This document shows, one piece after another, positions 23,325-33,020 of a DNA stretch of 64,000 bases. The notes beneath the pieces were generated by a model that had not been told where the DNA came from, searched no databases, and saw nothing but the letters and a program-made list of their open reading frames with translations. Both the position numbers and the translations under genes were made by a program. Numbering within the stretch: position 1 is the first letter of the stretch; each line of letters opens with the position of its first letter. This stretch comes from Ruminococcaceae bacterium UBA1425 (GTDB lineage: Bacteria > Bacillota > Clostridia > Oscillospirales > Acutalibacteraceae), in assembly GCA_002329365.1 (NCBI GenBank), contig DCUB01000039.1, positions 1 to 64,000 on the forward strand. The letters are read 5' to 3'.

Positions 23325-24286
23325 ATATGCCTCCCAGAACAGTCAATCTGATTTTCCCTCATGAACCTTACCGTTTCCTCATAGGAACGTATGCCCGTCG
23401 ACGAGCCGACAGCCATGACGCAGTGCGTGCCGACGGCGTTACCGAGCATACAGCAGTCCAAAATGTCCATTCCGCGCGAAAGCCCGAAAAGGAAGCCGGC
23501 GCAAAAGCTGTCGCCCGCGCCCGTCGTGTCGACAGCAGCGAAGCTTTTGTATGTCGGTACGAAAACGCCTTCATCGGAGATGCTTTTCTGATAATAGCAG
23601 CCGTCGCTCCCGAGCTTTATGACTACCGAGCCGACACCCATTTTAAAGAACTCTTCGGCGCACTCCCGCGGAGTTTCCTTTCCGCTTAATAGCTGCGCCT
23701 CGTTTATGCTCGGCATAAAATAGTCGATATAATTCATGCAGGGCGCGAGTGTTTTCATCCACCTGCCCTTGTCGTCCCACGCGGTGTCGAGCGCCGTAAT
23801 TTTTCCGTGCTCCCTCGAGTATTCAAGAACCGTAGCGCAGTCTTCGCCGTCAAAGGACGGCATGAGCATACAGCCCGCGACGAAAACTATTCGTGACTCG
23901 TCTATTACGGAATAGTCAACGTCCCTTTCGCGGAACACTCCGTTTGCGCCGTAGGAATGAAGGAAGCTTCTCTCACCGCAGCCGTCAATCATGGCGACGG
24001 ACGCGGAGGTGGACGCTTCGCCGCTTTCGCGAAGCCCGCGCGTGTCGACGCCGTACTTTTGAAGCTCCGATTTGAGAAAGCCGCCAAAGCCGTCGCGCCC
24101 GACCATTCCCACTATGGCTGCTCCGGCGCCGAGCTTTGCCAGATCTATTGCCGCGTTTGAGGCGCAGCCGCCGCTATATAGGCTTATGTTGTCATACACC
24201 GCGAGCTTGCCTGTTCCGGGCAGCCTGTCGACTGTTTTTACAACCGTGTCGGCGACAAGCACGCCCACACATGCAACGTCGAACAT
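23321..24286 (-). CDS. PfkB-family carbohydrate kinase
   Basis: A 321-residue ribokinase-type sugar kinase. The N-terminal GG motif (YSGGCASNAAIDLAKLG, about 37-53) and the C-terminal catalytic signature VDTTGAGDSFCAGF with its Asp base are both present. The enzyme phosphorylates a sugar or ketose with ATP in the cytoplasm; fructose, or a phosphorylated ketose, would fit the adjacent isomerase and aldolase. It lies 18 bases behind the GH38 gene and overlaps the isomerase by 4 bases, placing it in the middle of a probable operon. Confidence 0.87.
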   Translation of the reverse strand: MFDVACVGVLVADTVVKTVDRLPGTGKLAVYDNISLYSGGCASNAAIDLAKLGAGAAIVGMVGRDGFGGFLKSELQKYGVDTRGLRESGEASTSASVAMIDGCGERSFLHSYGANGVFRERDVDYSVIDESRIVFVAGCMLMPSFDGEDCATVLEYSREHGKITALDTAWDDKGRWMKTLAPCMNYIDYFMPSINEAQLLSGKETPRECAEEFFKMGVGSVVIKLGSDGCYYQKSISDEGVFVPTYKSFAAVDTTGAGDSFCAGFLFGLSRGMDILDCCMLGNAVGTHCVMAVGSSTGIRSYEETVRFMRENQIDCSGRHI

Positions 24287-24304
24287 ATTATCACCGCCAT
24301 ACCT

Positions 24305-27100
24305 TTATTCAAATTTTACAAGCACTGTTTTTACGCCGTACGGCTTTACAAAAGCGTTAACCGAATTGCCTGATATCTGAAGCCCGCCCCTTATGTTTTC
24401 GTTTATATCGGCGTCAAACGCCGCTGCGGGTTTCTTAGCGAACGAAAGAGAAAATTCGGAGCCTTGTCCTTCGCCGTCCGACAGACGTATCGTCAGTCCC
24501 TTGAAGTCCTCCGCCGCCTTGACGGAGCTTATACGGACGTTTCCTTCCACCTTTAGCAGGCGGCAGTCAGGCGGAAGCGTGCCCTTGCCGCCGCGCGACG
24601 AGCAGACGGAAACGGGATGAACAAAACGGGCCGCCATTTTATAGAGCGTTCCGTTGTCTGTATTCCCGGCGACGCCCACGCCTATGCGCATGTTGTGTAT
24701 TCCGTCCTCCGGGTACGGGTCGGGCTCGTAGGACGCGCGCACAAGGCTGAGGGCGACGGCATTATTAGCGCCGCGGAAGCCGTATTTTGAATCGGAAATA
24801 AGCATCACGGCGCATTTCTGCCCGTTTTCAGGCAGAGCCGCGGCAAACGAGTTGGCGGGCACATCGGAATCAATGGCACCGCGGTCAACAGTACCGAACG
24901 GCACGTCGTAGCGAAAGCTTTTCGCAGCGTAGCCGACGGGAACAAAGAAATTAACCTGCTGTACGCCGCTTCTGTCGCCGATTTCGTGGAAGTCAATCAT
25001 CGTGTCGAAAACAAGCATACTGCTGCCTTCGTCGAGCGAAACGGTGACGCCTAACTTTGAACGCGTGCCGAAGGGGAATTCATAGCTTACTGACTGCCTG
25101 ACACCGCCGATATTTTTGCGGGACACGCGGACGTTGCACTCCGCGTTTAAGTTTTTGACAGTCATATATTCGCCCACAATCCATGAGGTCATGCCGTGCA
25201 CCGTGTTTTCGGTAATAAGGCGGAAGAAGCACGAGGGCGCGGAAACAAGCTCCGTGCCGGAAGACTTGTCGGTAAGGGACAGCAGCTCCATTGTGCTGCT
25301 GCGGAAAACGGCTTTTATCAATCCGTTTTCAAGTATTATATCGTCGCAGGTGTAATCATCGGTGCGCCCATCGACGGACGGAATGCCGAACATCTCAGCG
25401 CAGCGCGCGTCAAGCGTATATGTAGCCCACCCGAACGCGGGCACCTTAACCATGACGGCGTATTTTTTATAGGAGTGTCCCCAGTAGCCCGAGCCGTCGG
25501 ACAGTAGCTTGCACGCAGCCTCCGCGCCGTCGGCGCCGGCGAAAACGGCACGGTTCGCGTCGAAATTCCAGTCGAACACCGTTATTTCCGTGACTCCGTC
25601 ATAGTCATACTGCGTCGTGTTGAAAAGGTGGAATATCCTCTTTTTGCCCGAGCCGCGCTCGGAATGGGGCATAGCGTAAAAGCTTTTCTGGTCGACCTCA
25701 AAGCCTACGCCCGCGCCCTCGGATATCGATTCGCCGTCGGGTACGCAAACGATAGGGGAGGTGTCTATCTGCTCCGCAATAGCTCTCATGGCGCGGTTAG
25801 CGTTTGTGCCTATCGCCGCCATAGCGCCCTGGAACCTGCCCATGGCATATTCGCGCGTATCCATAACGCCGGAGCCGGGCAGAATGTCGTGGAAATGGTT
25901 AAACAGGATTTTCCTCCACGCCTTTTCAAACGAGCCGCGGAAATCATCGTCAGATATCATAGAAGCCGCCGCGCCGAGAGCCTCGCTTTCATATATTCTG
26001 TCCTCGGCTATCCTGTTTGCCATCTTTATGCGCGACTGCGACGTATAGCAGCCGTTAAAAATGAAATTCAGCTCGCCCTCGCGCACAGGCAGCCTGCTCC
26101 TGAACGATTCAAGCTCACCGAAAAACTTTGAATATGTACTGAACATCACAGTAGGCATAACGGACCACGACGATATCCCGATAAGCCTTTCAATGTCGCG
26201 CCTTGTAGGCCCGCCGCCGTGGTCGCCCACGCCGTAGACGGTCAGAAAGCAGTCTGTTCCCATTTTGTTGCACAGGAGAGGGATGTCGCGGAACATGTCG
26301 TATTCTATTGTGCCGTTATACCAGTGCCGGTCACGGTAAACCAAAAGCTCGGCGCCGCTCCTTGCGCGCCAGACGTAGGCGTCGTTGTTTTCCTCGCCGT
26401 TGCCGCGGCAATGGTAGTAGTACTTTACGCCGCCCCCGGCGCAGATTTCCGGCACCGTTATGTTGTGCCCGAAGGTGTCCGGCTCGAAATCAAGCTCAAG
26501 CGACTCCGCCGGAATGTCAAGAAGCCGCGAAAGATAACGCTTTGTGTAAAGGATATGGCGGGCGAGAGATTCGCCGTTCGGCATGTTTTTGTCGGTTTCA
26601 ACCCATGTGGAGGCAGAAACCTCCCACCTGCCCTCGCGCACACGCCCGCGTATCTCGCCGAGCATTTTGGGTGCGTACTTCTCGATAATTTCGTAGGTGG
26701 ACGCCTGCGATTGAGCAAACGTGAAATCGGGGTATTCCTTCATCAGGTCGAGCACCGTGCGGAAGGTATCGACTGTTACGGAAACGGTTTCCGGATACCC
26801 CCACATCCAGTTCATGTCGATATGCGCGTGTGAAACGCAGTGGACGCGCAAGGCTTTCGCCTTGCCTTGCAGCGGCATCAGGATTTGCTCCGCCTCGAGA
26901 GCCGCTTTTTTCGTTATTACGCCGTCGTCGCCGCTCGCTGCCAGCAAAGTGTCGGCGGCTCTGCCTATAATCTCGTCGTAAGCGCCGTTTGAGGCGGCCG
27001 AAAGCCCCCTTGCGAAATTCAGCTCGCAAAGGATGCGGGTAGCCCACGCGGACGAACCGGCAAAACGGCTGAGGGATTCCGCTTTTTCATTCAGGTTCAT
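24305..27100 (-). CDS. GH38 alpha-mannosidase
   Basis: A 931-residue cytoplasmic glycoside hydrolase family 38 enzyme. The zinc-binding HAHIDMNWMW motif lies at about 93-102, and FEPDTFGHNITVP at about 205 holds the nucleophile Asp. The middle and C-terminal mannosidase domains follow. No signal peptide, so it acts on imported manno-oligosaccharides, removing alpha-linked mannose. ATG 27100 follows AGGGGTG. It is the first gene of the carbohydrate block and probably of its operon; the released mannose could pass to the isomerase, kinase and aldolase genes downstream. I see no promoter I would defend in the 300 bases upstream. Confidence 0.9.
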   Translation of the reverse strand: MNLNEKAESLSRFAGSSAWATRILCELNFARGLSAASNGAYDEIIGRAADTLLAASGDDGVITKKAALEAEQILMPLQGKAKALRVHCVSHAHIDMNWMWGYPETVSVTVDTFRTVLDLMKEYPDFTFAQSQASTYEIIEKYAPKMLGEIRGRVREGRWEVSASTWVETDKNMPNGESLARHILYTKRYLSRLLDIPAESLELDFEPDTFGHNITVPEICAGGGVKYYYHCRGNGEENNDAYVWRARSGAELLVYRDRHWYNGTIEYDMFRDIPLLCNKMGTDCFLTVYGVGDHGGGPTRRDIERLIGISSWSVMPTVMFSTYSKFFGELESFRSRLPVREGELNFIFNGCYTSQSRIKMANRIAEDRIYESEALGAAASMISDDDFRGSFEKAWRKILFNHFHDILPGSGVMDTREYAMGRFQGAMAAIGTNANRAMRAIAEQIDTSPIVCVPDGESISEGAGVGFEVDQKSFYAMPHSERGSGKKRIFHLFNTTQYDYDGVTEITVFDWNFDANRAVFAGADGAEAACKLLSDGSGYWGHSYKKYAVMVKVPAFGWATYTLDARCAEMFGIPSVDGRTDDYTCDDIILENGLIKAVFRSSTMELLSLTDKSSGTELVSAPSCFFRLITENTVHGMTSWIVGEYMTVKNLNAECNVRVSRKNIGGVRQSVSYEFPFGTRSKLGVTVSLDEGSSMLVFDTMIDFHEIGDRSGVQQVNFFVPVGYAAKSFRYDVPFGTVDRGAIDSDVPANSFAAALPENGQKCAVMLISDSKYGFRGANNAVALSLVRASYEPDPYPEDGIHNMRIGVGVAGNTDNGTLYKMAARFVHPVSVCSSRGGKGTLPPDCRLLKVEGNVRISSVKAAEDFKGLTIRLSDGEGQGSEFSLSFAKKPAAAFDADINENIRGGLQISGNSVNAFVKPYGVKTVLVKFE

Positions 27101-27447
27101 GTTGTCACCCCTGTTGTTTTTCAGTGTCGGAAACATGCTTTATCGCGCAAAAAGGGAAAAATAACAAGCGGTAATTATTCTATCATATACGCGTTTCAAA
27201 TACAACCGCCGTAACGGGAAAACATCAAAAAAAATCAAAATAAGCGCAATGCGACAAAAATCATAATATAGCAGGAAATGATTCCGCCGCGGGTTTTTGC
27301 ATTAATCCTATTCATATCCGTTATAGTATTGATATTTAATTTAATCAGTTTTTAATATTCTTAATGTTTTGTAATTTTGTGTTACGGTAGAGAATCACCC
27401 GGGTTGTTACTGATTTCCGCGAGTCGGAACTTAAGGAGGTGGGTCTT
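27101..27447. other. gap without a gene
   Basis: An AT-rich stretch between the GH38 gene and the small ORF at 27448. I see no ORF with a ribosome binding site, no tRNA and no clear promoter. Confidence 0.5.
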
Positions 27448-27612
27448 ATGGACGAACCGGGCTGCACTTCCTGCTCAGCAGTGCAGTATCGTGTGTATGT
27501 GCCCTTGCTGCTGCTTCGAGCCTCGCTGCGCGTCGGTGGAGCTGTAAATTATTTTGTCAGGGTAACAGAGCGATTAGCGTTTAGAGGGGGATATACGGAT
27601 GATTCCATTTAA
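27448..27612 (+). CDS. small ORF ahead of the aminotransferase remnant
   Basis: A 54-residue ORF with an excellent ribosome binding site (AAGGAGGTG). It overlaps the start of the WecE remnant by 14 bases in another frame. The product begins DEPGCTSCSAVQYRVYVPLLLL and resembles no protein I know; it could be a leader peptide or a chance ORF. Given the broken gene next to it, it may itself be a relic. Confidence 0.3.
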   Translation: MDEPGCTSCSAVQYRVYVPLLLLRASLRVGGAVNYFVRVTERLAFRGGYTDDSI

Positions 27613-27945
27613 CGTGCCTCCGTTCGTCGGAAAAGAAAAGGAATACATTAATGAAGTTATCGCAAACCGTAAGATTTGCGGCGACGGTTTTTTCTCAGAA
27701 AATGTCAGGGAATCCTTGAGGACATGACAAAATCCGAAAAGGTTCTCCTTACAACCTCCGGCACGGACGCTCTTGAAATGGCGGCGCTGCCGGCAAACAT
27801 TCAGGAGGGTGACGAGGTGATTATGCCGTCGTACACGTTTGTGTCCACGGCGAACGCCTTTGTTCTCCGCGGCGCTATTCTTATAAATCATAAGTCATAT
27901 ATCGAGCGGGCGGATATGCTGCGCGAAAAGGGTACGAACAGGTGA
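27599..27945 (+). pseudogene. WecE/RffA-type sugar aminotransferase remnant
   Basis: The start (IPFNVPPFVGKEKEYINEVI...KICGDGFFSE) and the following EDMTKSEKVLLTTSGTDALEMAAL...GDEVIMPSYTFVSTANAFVLRGA match the N-terminus of dTDP-4-amino-4,6-dideoxygalactose transaminase almost residue by residue. One A is missing at about 27698-27702 (GAAAATGTC for GAAAAATGTC), breaking the frame. After FVLRGA the sequence jumps to LINHKSYIERADMLREKGTNR, which belongs about 150 residues later, so an internal deletion removed the PLP lysine region. The rest of the gene is missing. A normal gene has about 375 codons; this one is dead. Confidence 0.85.
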
Positions 27946-28020
27946 TGACATATTTAGCCGCAAAGGTTAATTATTACATTTGTAGAAGCCTTAATAATTT
28001 TGAAAATAGTCATAAAATAA

Positions 28021-28056
28021 AGCCCGGAACCGTGAAGAATGGTTCCGGGCTTTTTT
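28021..28056. terminator. intrinsic terminator between convergent genes
   Basis: AGCCCGGAACC (28021-28031) and GGTTCCGGGCT (28041-28051) pair perfectly. A T run follows on the plus strand, and the minus-strand Ig-like gene ends just 24 bases away. Confidence 0.85.
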
Positions 28057-28079
28057 CGTTATTTGTTTATAATTTTACT

Positions 28080-30203
28080 TTATTCTCGATAGAGTGACAA
28101 TCGGCAATACCAGATCCAGCCGAACAGGAGTATCTTAATCAGCCACTGCCACCAAACTGTTTTGACGGTTACAGTGCAGCTTGCAGTATGTCCGCCGTCC
28201 ACGCTTGTTGCCGTTATTACCGCCGTGCCGACGCCTTTTGCCGTAACCCTTCCGTCGGCACTGACTGTCGCCACCGTTGCGTCGCTTGTCGACCATATTA
28301 CACTCTTAATTGTCGCGTTGCCGGGGTTGAAAACTACCGAAAGATTTCGCGACTGCCTGTAACGAAGGTTAAGCACCTGGTAGTTGAGCGATATTGACTC
28401 GACGGGTATTGGCAATATTTCAAAAGTCACCGACTTAGTTCCTTTGAAATTGCCGATACCCACTATGTGCACGATTGCCGTACCGAGATATTTATTGTTA
28501 TTGTACATAACCTTATAGTCTATATTGAGGGTCATGAGATTTCCGTTAAAGTATGCCCTGACGGTCGGGGTAATCTCCCTTCCCGTGTATATATAGTTCG
28601 GTATCGGTTCGATATAAAAACTATCGACGTGCGCTTTGTTGATTGTGTAATTGACTTGCTTTGTGCCGGTGAAATTGCCGATACCGGTTATTGTCACCGT
28701 AGCAGTGCCCGCGTTGATATAGTTTGTATATGTCACCGTGTAGTCAACATTAATTGTAAGTGGCATACCGTTGAATTTGACATTGACCGTAGGCGTTATT
28801 GCGCTGCCTGTATATGTCATATCCGCTATTGAGGCTATTGTAAACCTTTCTGCCTCAATCCGCCTGACGGTGACGGTAAAGGAACAGGTCTTGCCGCCGT
28901 AGTTTACGGATATTGTACGCGTGCCTGCCGTTTCAAGCACCGTCGGCAAGCAGGTAAAGCCCGATGTGATTGTCTGTACCGTGCCGTTGCTGTATATCGC
29001 AGTAAGTGAAAGTCCCGTAGTGTCAAGTGTATCGCCGACGTCGTATATAGTCTTGCCCGGCATTGTTTTGACGGATAAACTATCCAGAATTACGCTTTGG
29101 ACATCAACGTCAAAGGTGCAGGTCATTCCGTTGTATGTGACGGTAATTGTCCGGCTGCCTGCCGTGTCCAATAACATGGGGGAGCAGGTGAAGCCGGAAG
29201 TGATTGTCTCCTCCGTGCCGGTGTTATAGGTAGCGGTAAGAGTAAGACCTGCCGTGTCGAGCGTTTCGCCGACAAAATACTGAAGCTTGTCCGGCTGCGT
29301 TTTGACACTGATATTCGTAAGGAAAGGTTCCAGCACTGTTACGTCAAAAGTGCAGGTTTTTATTCCGTATGTTACCGTAACCGTCTGTGTGCCTGCAGTG
29401 TCAAACACCGTAGGCGAGCAGGAAAAACCGCCGGTGACGGTTTGCGTCGTGCCGTTGTTGTATTTGGCGGTAAGAGTTAGTCCGGTCGTGTCGAGGTTTT
29501 CGCCGACATAGTATTGGAGATTATTCGGCAGCGATAAAACCTCGATTTGCGTAAGCGTGACGTCTTCAACATATACATAAAATGGACATGTCATGTTTTC
29601 GTACGAGACGGTGACTTCCTTTGTACCTGAAGAATTGAATTGTGTAGGCGAACATGTGAAGCCCGACGTTAGCGTCTGCGTGATACCGTTGCTGTACACC
29701 GCCTTGATAGTCAGCCCCGTTGGATCAAGAAAGTCGCCGACAAAGTAGGTTGTTTTGTAAGGTAGCTCCTGTAATTCTATATAATAAAGCCAGGCAGCCG
29801 TTACTGTGACTATACATTTATCGGTCATTCCTTCGCTTAGCGAAATGACGATTATCGTCGCCGTGCCGGGACTTACGGCAGTTACAACGCCGTTTTCGTC
29901 CACCGTGGCGACGTCCGTGTTGGTTGAATTCCACAAGACGGATTTGTTTGTGGCGTCTTCGGGTGATACGTTGGCAACCAATTGATACGTATCGCCGGTT
30001 TCGAGCGGCAGGTCGTTAACATTAAGCGAAACATCCGTGACGGAAACGTGTCCTGAGTCCAGAACATGGAATTGATCTTCCGCGCTTGCCGTTAAGCCGC
30101 AGATTGCGTCAGGCAACGCCGCCAGTGCGCCGGCGGGTGCGCCGCCGAACAACATGACAAACGCCAGAAAAATTGCCAGAAACGATTTAAATGACTTTTT
30201 CAT
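28080..30203 (-). CDS. large surface protein with bacterial Ig-like repeats
   Basis: A 707-residue exported protein. The signal peptide spans 1-30; a BIG2 domain is at about 53-136 (DATNKSVLWNSTNTDVATVDENGVVTAVSPGTATI). Four tandem repeats of about 77 residues follow at 138-213, 215-291, 293-368 and 370-446 (pattern YFVGDxLDxTGLTLTAxYxNGTxQTxTSGFTCSPT). Two MBG-like repeats lie at 452-522 and 526-597, and a second BIG2 domain at about 600-681. It ends in a Trp-rich hydrophobic segment and a short basic tail (684-707), so it is likely held in the membrane facing outward. Each repeat keeps a Cys pair (FTCSP ... KTCTF) that may form disulfides. Adhesion or wall structure is possible; no ligand is known. 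Confidence 0.82.
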   Translation of the reverse strand: MKKSFKSFLAIFLAFVMLFGGAPAGALAALPDAICGLTASAEDQFHVLDSGHVSVTDVSLNVNDLPLETGDTYQLVANVSPEDATNKSVLWNSTNTDVATVDENGVVTAVSPGTATIIVISLSEGMTDKCIVTVTAAWLYYIELQELPYKTTYFVGDFLDPTGLTIKAVYSNGITQTLTSGFTCSPTQFNSSGTKEVTVSYENMTCPFYVYVEDVTLTQIEVLSLPNNLQYYVGENLDTTGLTLTAKYNNGTTQTVTGGFSCSPTVFDTAGTQTVTVTYGIKTCTFDVTVLEPFLTNISVKTQPDKLQYFVGETLDTAGLTLTATYNTGTEETITSGFTCSPMLLDTAGSRTITVTYNGMTCTFDVDVQSVILDSLSVKTMPGKTIYDVGDTLDTTGLSLTAIYSNGTVQTITSGFTCLPTVLETAGTRTISVNYGGKTCSFTVTVRRIEAERFTIASIADMTYTGSAITPTVNVKFNGMPLTINVDYTVTYTNYINAGTATVTITGIGNFTGTKQVNYTINKAHVDSFYIEPIPNYIYTGREITPTVRAYFNGNLMTLNIDYKVMYNNNKYLGTAIVHIVGIGNFKGTKSVTFEILPIPVESISLNYQVLNLRYRQSRNLSVVFNPGNATIKSVIWSTSDATVATVSADGRVTAKGVGTAVITATSVDGGHTASCTVTVKTVWWQWLIKILLFGWIWYCRLSLYRE
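28866..29792 (-). repeat. four tandem repeats of about 230 bp inside the Ig-like gene
   Basis: Codons 138-446 repeat a module of about 77 codons four times, with high similarity between modules 2 and 3. Such arrays can expand or shrink by recombination. Confidence 0.7.
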
Positions 30204-30467
30204 ACTTTAGACGACCCCTTCTTTTCATTTTCACATACATAACGATTCATTAGGAAGAAACGCCAGGTTTTTTAAAAAGTGTAAAACATTTCATAAAAAC
30301 CTACTTATATCAAAAATCGCGGAAATCTGATATTTCCCGTCAATACTTGGCATATAACATTAATATTTTAGCACAGAATTCTTTTATAATCAATTGTTTT
30401 TTGAATTTAATATTTTCACTGCTTTCTATTTGGATTTTAGCCTGCGCCTTCTTACGGTATCAGTATT

Positions 30468-30908
30468 ATGCCGAAAATCGCGCAGAAAAGCTTTACAAAA
30501 TATAACAGAATTGAACCGGCGAAAACAATCGGCAGCGTTCAGAAAAACAGCGACGACAGCTACCGCGCCGAAAAGGTGATGTTCGTCATCATCACGGACG
30601 GGCAGGAGAACGCCAGCCGCGAGTATATGTCGGCAAAGGTCAGGAACATGATTGAGCGTCAAAAGACACGGTACGGGTGGGAATTCATCTTTCTCGGGGC
30701 TAACATCGACGCGGTAGAAACGGCGGGGCGCTTCGGCATAGCGCCCGACCGAGCGCAGAAGTGCCACGCCGACAGTGCGGGCGTTGAGCTTAATTTCCGT
30801 GTGATGAGCGAAGCGGTCGCCGGGTTCCGCAGCAGCGAAATGCTTTCCGCCGACTGGAGCAGGGACATTCAGGCGGACTACAAAACGCTCGGCAAAAAAA
30901 TGAATTGA
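30468..30908 (+). pseudogene. C-terminal remnant of a vWA-domain protein
   Basis: From about 30519 the sequence encodes the C-terminal half of a von Willebrand factor A-type protein (YRAEKVMFVIITDGQENASREYMSAKVRNMIERQKTRYGWEFIFLGANIDAVETAGRFGI). The N-terminal half with the DxSxS metal site is absent, and the 17 codons before 30519 are unrelated. The remaining frame is open and ends normally. The gene is 5'-truncated and has no good ribosome binding site at its first ATG, so it is most likely not functional. Confidence 0.7.
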
Positions 30909-30992
30909 CGTGGTATTAAAAATTCTGTCACGGGCGCGCGTTTGAAAATGCGTTATCACACCTGCGACTTATTCTGAAAATCAGGCAAAAAT

Positions 30993-31023
30993 AAACCGCT
31001 CATGTTATTTATGAGCGGTTTTT
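30993..31023 (+). terminator. intrinsic terminator
   Basis: AACCGCTCAT (30994-31003) and ATGAGCGGTT (31011-31020) pair perfectly; TTTT follows. Confidence 0.85.
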
Positions 31024-31077
31024 ATTGTATTATGATCTTTACGCTGAATAAAAACCCGTGCCGATTCGGATATGAAA

Positions 31078-31156
31078 AATTCTTCGCTGCGCTCGGAATG
31101 ACAATATTTATAGCCCGTCCTGTCATCCTGAGGCGCAACGCGCCGAAGGATCTTTT
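31078..31156. repeat. dispersed hairpin repeat, copy 2
   Basis: ATTCTTCGCTGCGCTCGGAATGACA and the inverted TGTCATCCTGAGGCGCAACG... flank about 17 bases, the same plan as 21811-21886. Confidence 0.7.
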
Positions 31157-31178
31157 ATATGCTCAGTTAAAATTTTTT

Positions 31179-32558
31179 CTACATGTCGTATTTCTTCGGG
31201 TCAAGCTTGTCGCATTCAGGCAGCACACGCTCAATGAACGCGTCCTCATCGTCAGGCAGCTCATCTACCTGCTCCGATATGTTTTCGAGCCATGTCTTCT
31301 CTCTTTCGGAGAGTGTAAGCCTGCCTGTCTCGCTTCCGTCCCGAATGGCGTTAAGCGCAAGTGAAGCCGCCTTTTTCGTTCTATTGTAATATCCTTCCTC
31401 TTTCACAATCTCCTTTGACAGCTCGAGGACAACGTCGGGGCGCAGCACGTAAGCCTGCGGGTCGAGACGGGAATCGGAATCCGCGCAGAGGTCACGCATG
31501 AGCAGCGCAGTCTGCCTGCCCCTGGAGGTCGCCTCGTTCATCATGCGGCAGTCGTAGACAAGCTGCTCGAATGAGATTGTCGGCGCCATGCCGCCCAGCA
31601 GCTTGACGTTCTGAACCGACTCGTTGCTCCAGAGGTCCGCCACGCAAATGGCTACATTGCCGACTGAGGAAAGGTGAGCGCACGCCGCCGTTCTGCCCTC
31701 CGCCGCCGTCGGCGCGCCAGTGATTGCCTTGACATAGACGCCCTCATAGCCGCAGTCCTTATGCGGACCTTTCGCGCCGCATTCAAAGGCGACAAGGCTC
31801 CTGACAGCCGTCATCACCCTGACAGTCGCCGCAAATACCTTCGGGATGTAATTTTTATCTGCAAGAACCATAGCCGTATTGCCGAAGCCGCACGACGTGT
31901 CGCCACCGGCTGTCGTTCCCGTTTTCTCCGCGACAGACACAATTTCAGTCCAGAGCCTGTTCATGTCGCGGCAGCCGAGAACGGACAGGGCGAATATGGA
32001 TTTTGCAATATCGCAGTTGATTACCGCGTCGTCATGAACCTCCTTGCCGCCTATCGACTCAATAGCGAGCAACTCCGCGCCGGCATCAGAGCAGCCCTCA
32101 AAGGTCTCAAACATGTTGTCCCAGTGTTCACCGTGCCACATATGCCGAAGCTCGTTTCCCTCGCGTATGTCGTTCGGAGTGATACGGACAGCGCCCTTTA
32201 TGCCGTATTTCGCCTCGTTTTCCTTGATGACATCAACGACTGTCCTGCATGTTTCAATAGCCCACTTCGGGTTAAACGTCATAGGCGGCAGCGTCTCGAT
32301 TTCGGCTACAAAGCCGGAAACATGGAGCGCCCTTGCCCGCTCGCAAATGCCTTCGGCTATCTCGCGGTACTGGCGGATAACCTCCGGCATCGTCTCCCGC
32401 TCAATCTGCATGTTGGGCAGCGTAAAATTGATTTCGGGATATAGAATACCGCCGCCGATTGTAAGACCGTTTTTTAAAGTAACAGGATATTTCGCGTGCG
32501 CGAAAATGAAATCGTCGCAGCTGTCAAAAGCTGTTTTTGTAAAGCTTTGCCTGCTCAT
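31179..32558 (-). CDS. mtaB: methanol--corrinoid methyltransferase-like protein MtaB
   Basis: A 459-residue MtaB-family protein, which moves a methyl group from methanol to the cobalt of a corrinoid protein (MtaC). The typical zinc-site regions are clear: GTTAGGDTSCGFGNTAMVLADK and FECGAKGPHKDCGYEGVYVKAITG hold the conserved cysteines, and Asn/Glu-rich barrel strands surround them. ATG 32558 is chosen because TAGGCGG lies upstream; the longer TTG start adds nothing. No mtaC, mtaA or corrinoid activator lies in the window, so the partner must be elsewhere or the enzyme has another methyl donor. Flanked by remnants and repeats. Confidence 0.88.
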   Translation of the reverse strand: MSRQSFTKTAFDSCDDFIFAHAKYPVTLKNGLTIGGGILYPEINFTLPNMQIERETMPEVIRQYREIAEGICERARALHVSGFVAEIETLPPMTFNPKWAIETCRTVVDVIKENEAKYGIKGAVRITPNDIREGNELRHMWHGEHWDNMFETFEGCSDAGAELLAIESIGGKEVHDDAVINCDIAKSIFALSVLGCRDMNRLWTEIVSVAEKTGTTAGGDTSCGFGNTAMVLADKNYIPKVFAATVRVMTAVRSLVAFECGAKGPHKDCGYEGVYVKAITGAPTAAEGRTAACAHLSSVGNVAICVADLWSNESVQNVKLLGGMAPTISFEQLVYDCRMMNEATSRGRQTALLMRDLCADSDSRLDPQAYVLRPDVVLELSKEIVKEEGYYNRTKKAASLALNAIRDGSETGRLTLSEREKTWLENISEQVDELPDDEDAFIERVLPECDKLDPKKYDM

Positions 32559-32651
32559 TCCGATACCGCCTATCAAAAAAAGTATATTAACCTACCATGT
32601 CAATAGGATAACATACTTAAAACGGTGTTTATATAAAAATATCGCGAATTT

Positions 32652-33020
32652 TTGTACTATTTTCGCGAGTTTGTTTGCCGGATTTTGAACAGCGGCAATA
32701 TTACGGAAGAGAAAACGGAAGCGCTGAATGCCATCCTCAATAACCATGACGGTCTTGCGGTCTGCTGTGCCATGAAAGAAGTGATGTGTGATCTTTTCGA
32801 AATGACAGTTCCTGACACAGCACGTTCAAAATAGACGGTATGGTTTGAAGCGGCAAGGGCAAGTGATATTCCGGTCTTGGTGAAGTTTGCCGCACTAAAA
32901 GAAAGACGCCTCGAAGGCTTGATTGCGCATTCGAGGCATTCTATCGGTACAGGAAAGAGGGAAGGACTCAATAACAAAATTAATGTCACAAAGAGAATCG
33001 GTTTTTCTGTTACTGTATAA
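32652..33020 (+). pseudogene. ISL3-family transposase remnant
   Basis: The frame encodes the last part of an ISL3 transposase (NITEEKTEALNAILNNHDGLAVCCAMKEVMCDLFE ... WFEAARASDIPVLVKFAALKERRLEGLIAHSRHSIGTGKREGLNNKINVTKRIGF). An in-frame TAG stands at 32832-32834, the end of the catalytic domain (around EGxNNKI) is kept, but everything N-terminal is gone. A long inverted repeat follows at 33021-33084 and may be an IS end. Confidence 0.8.
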
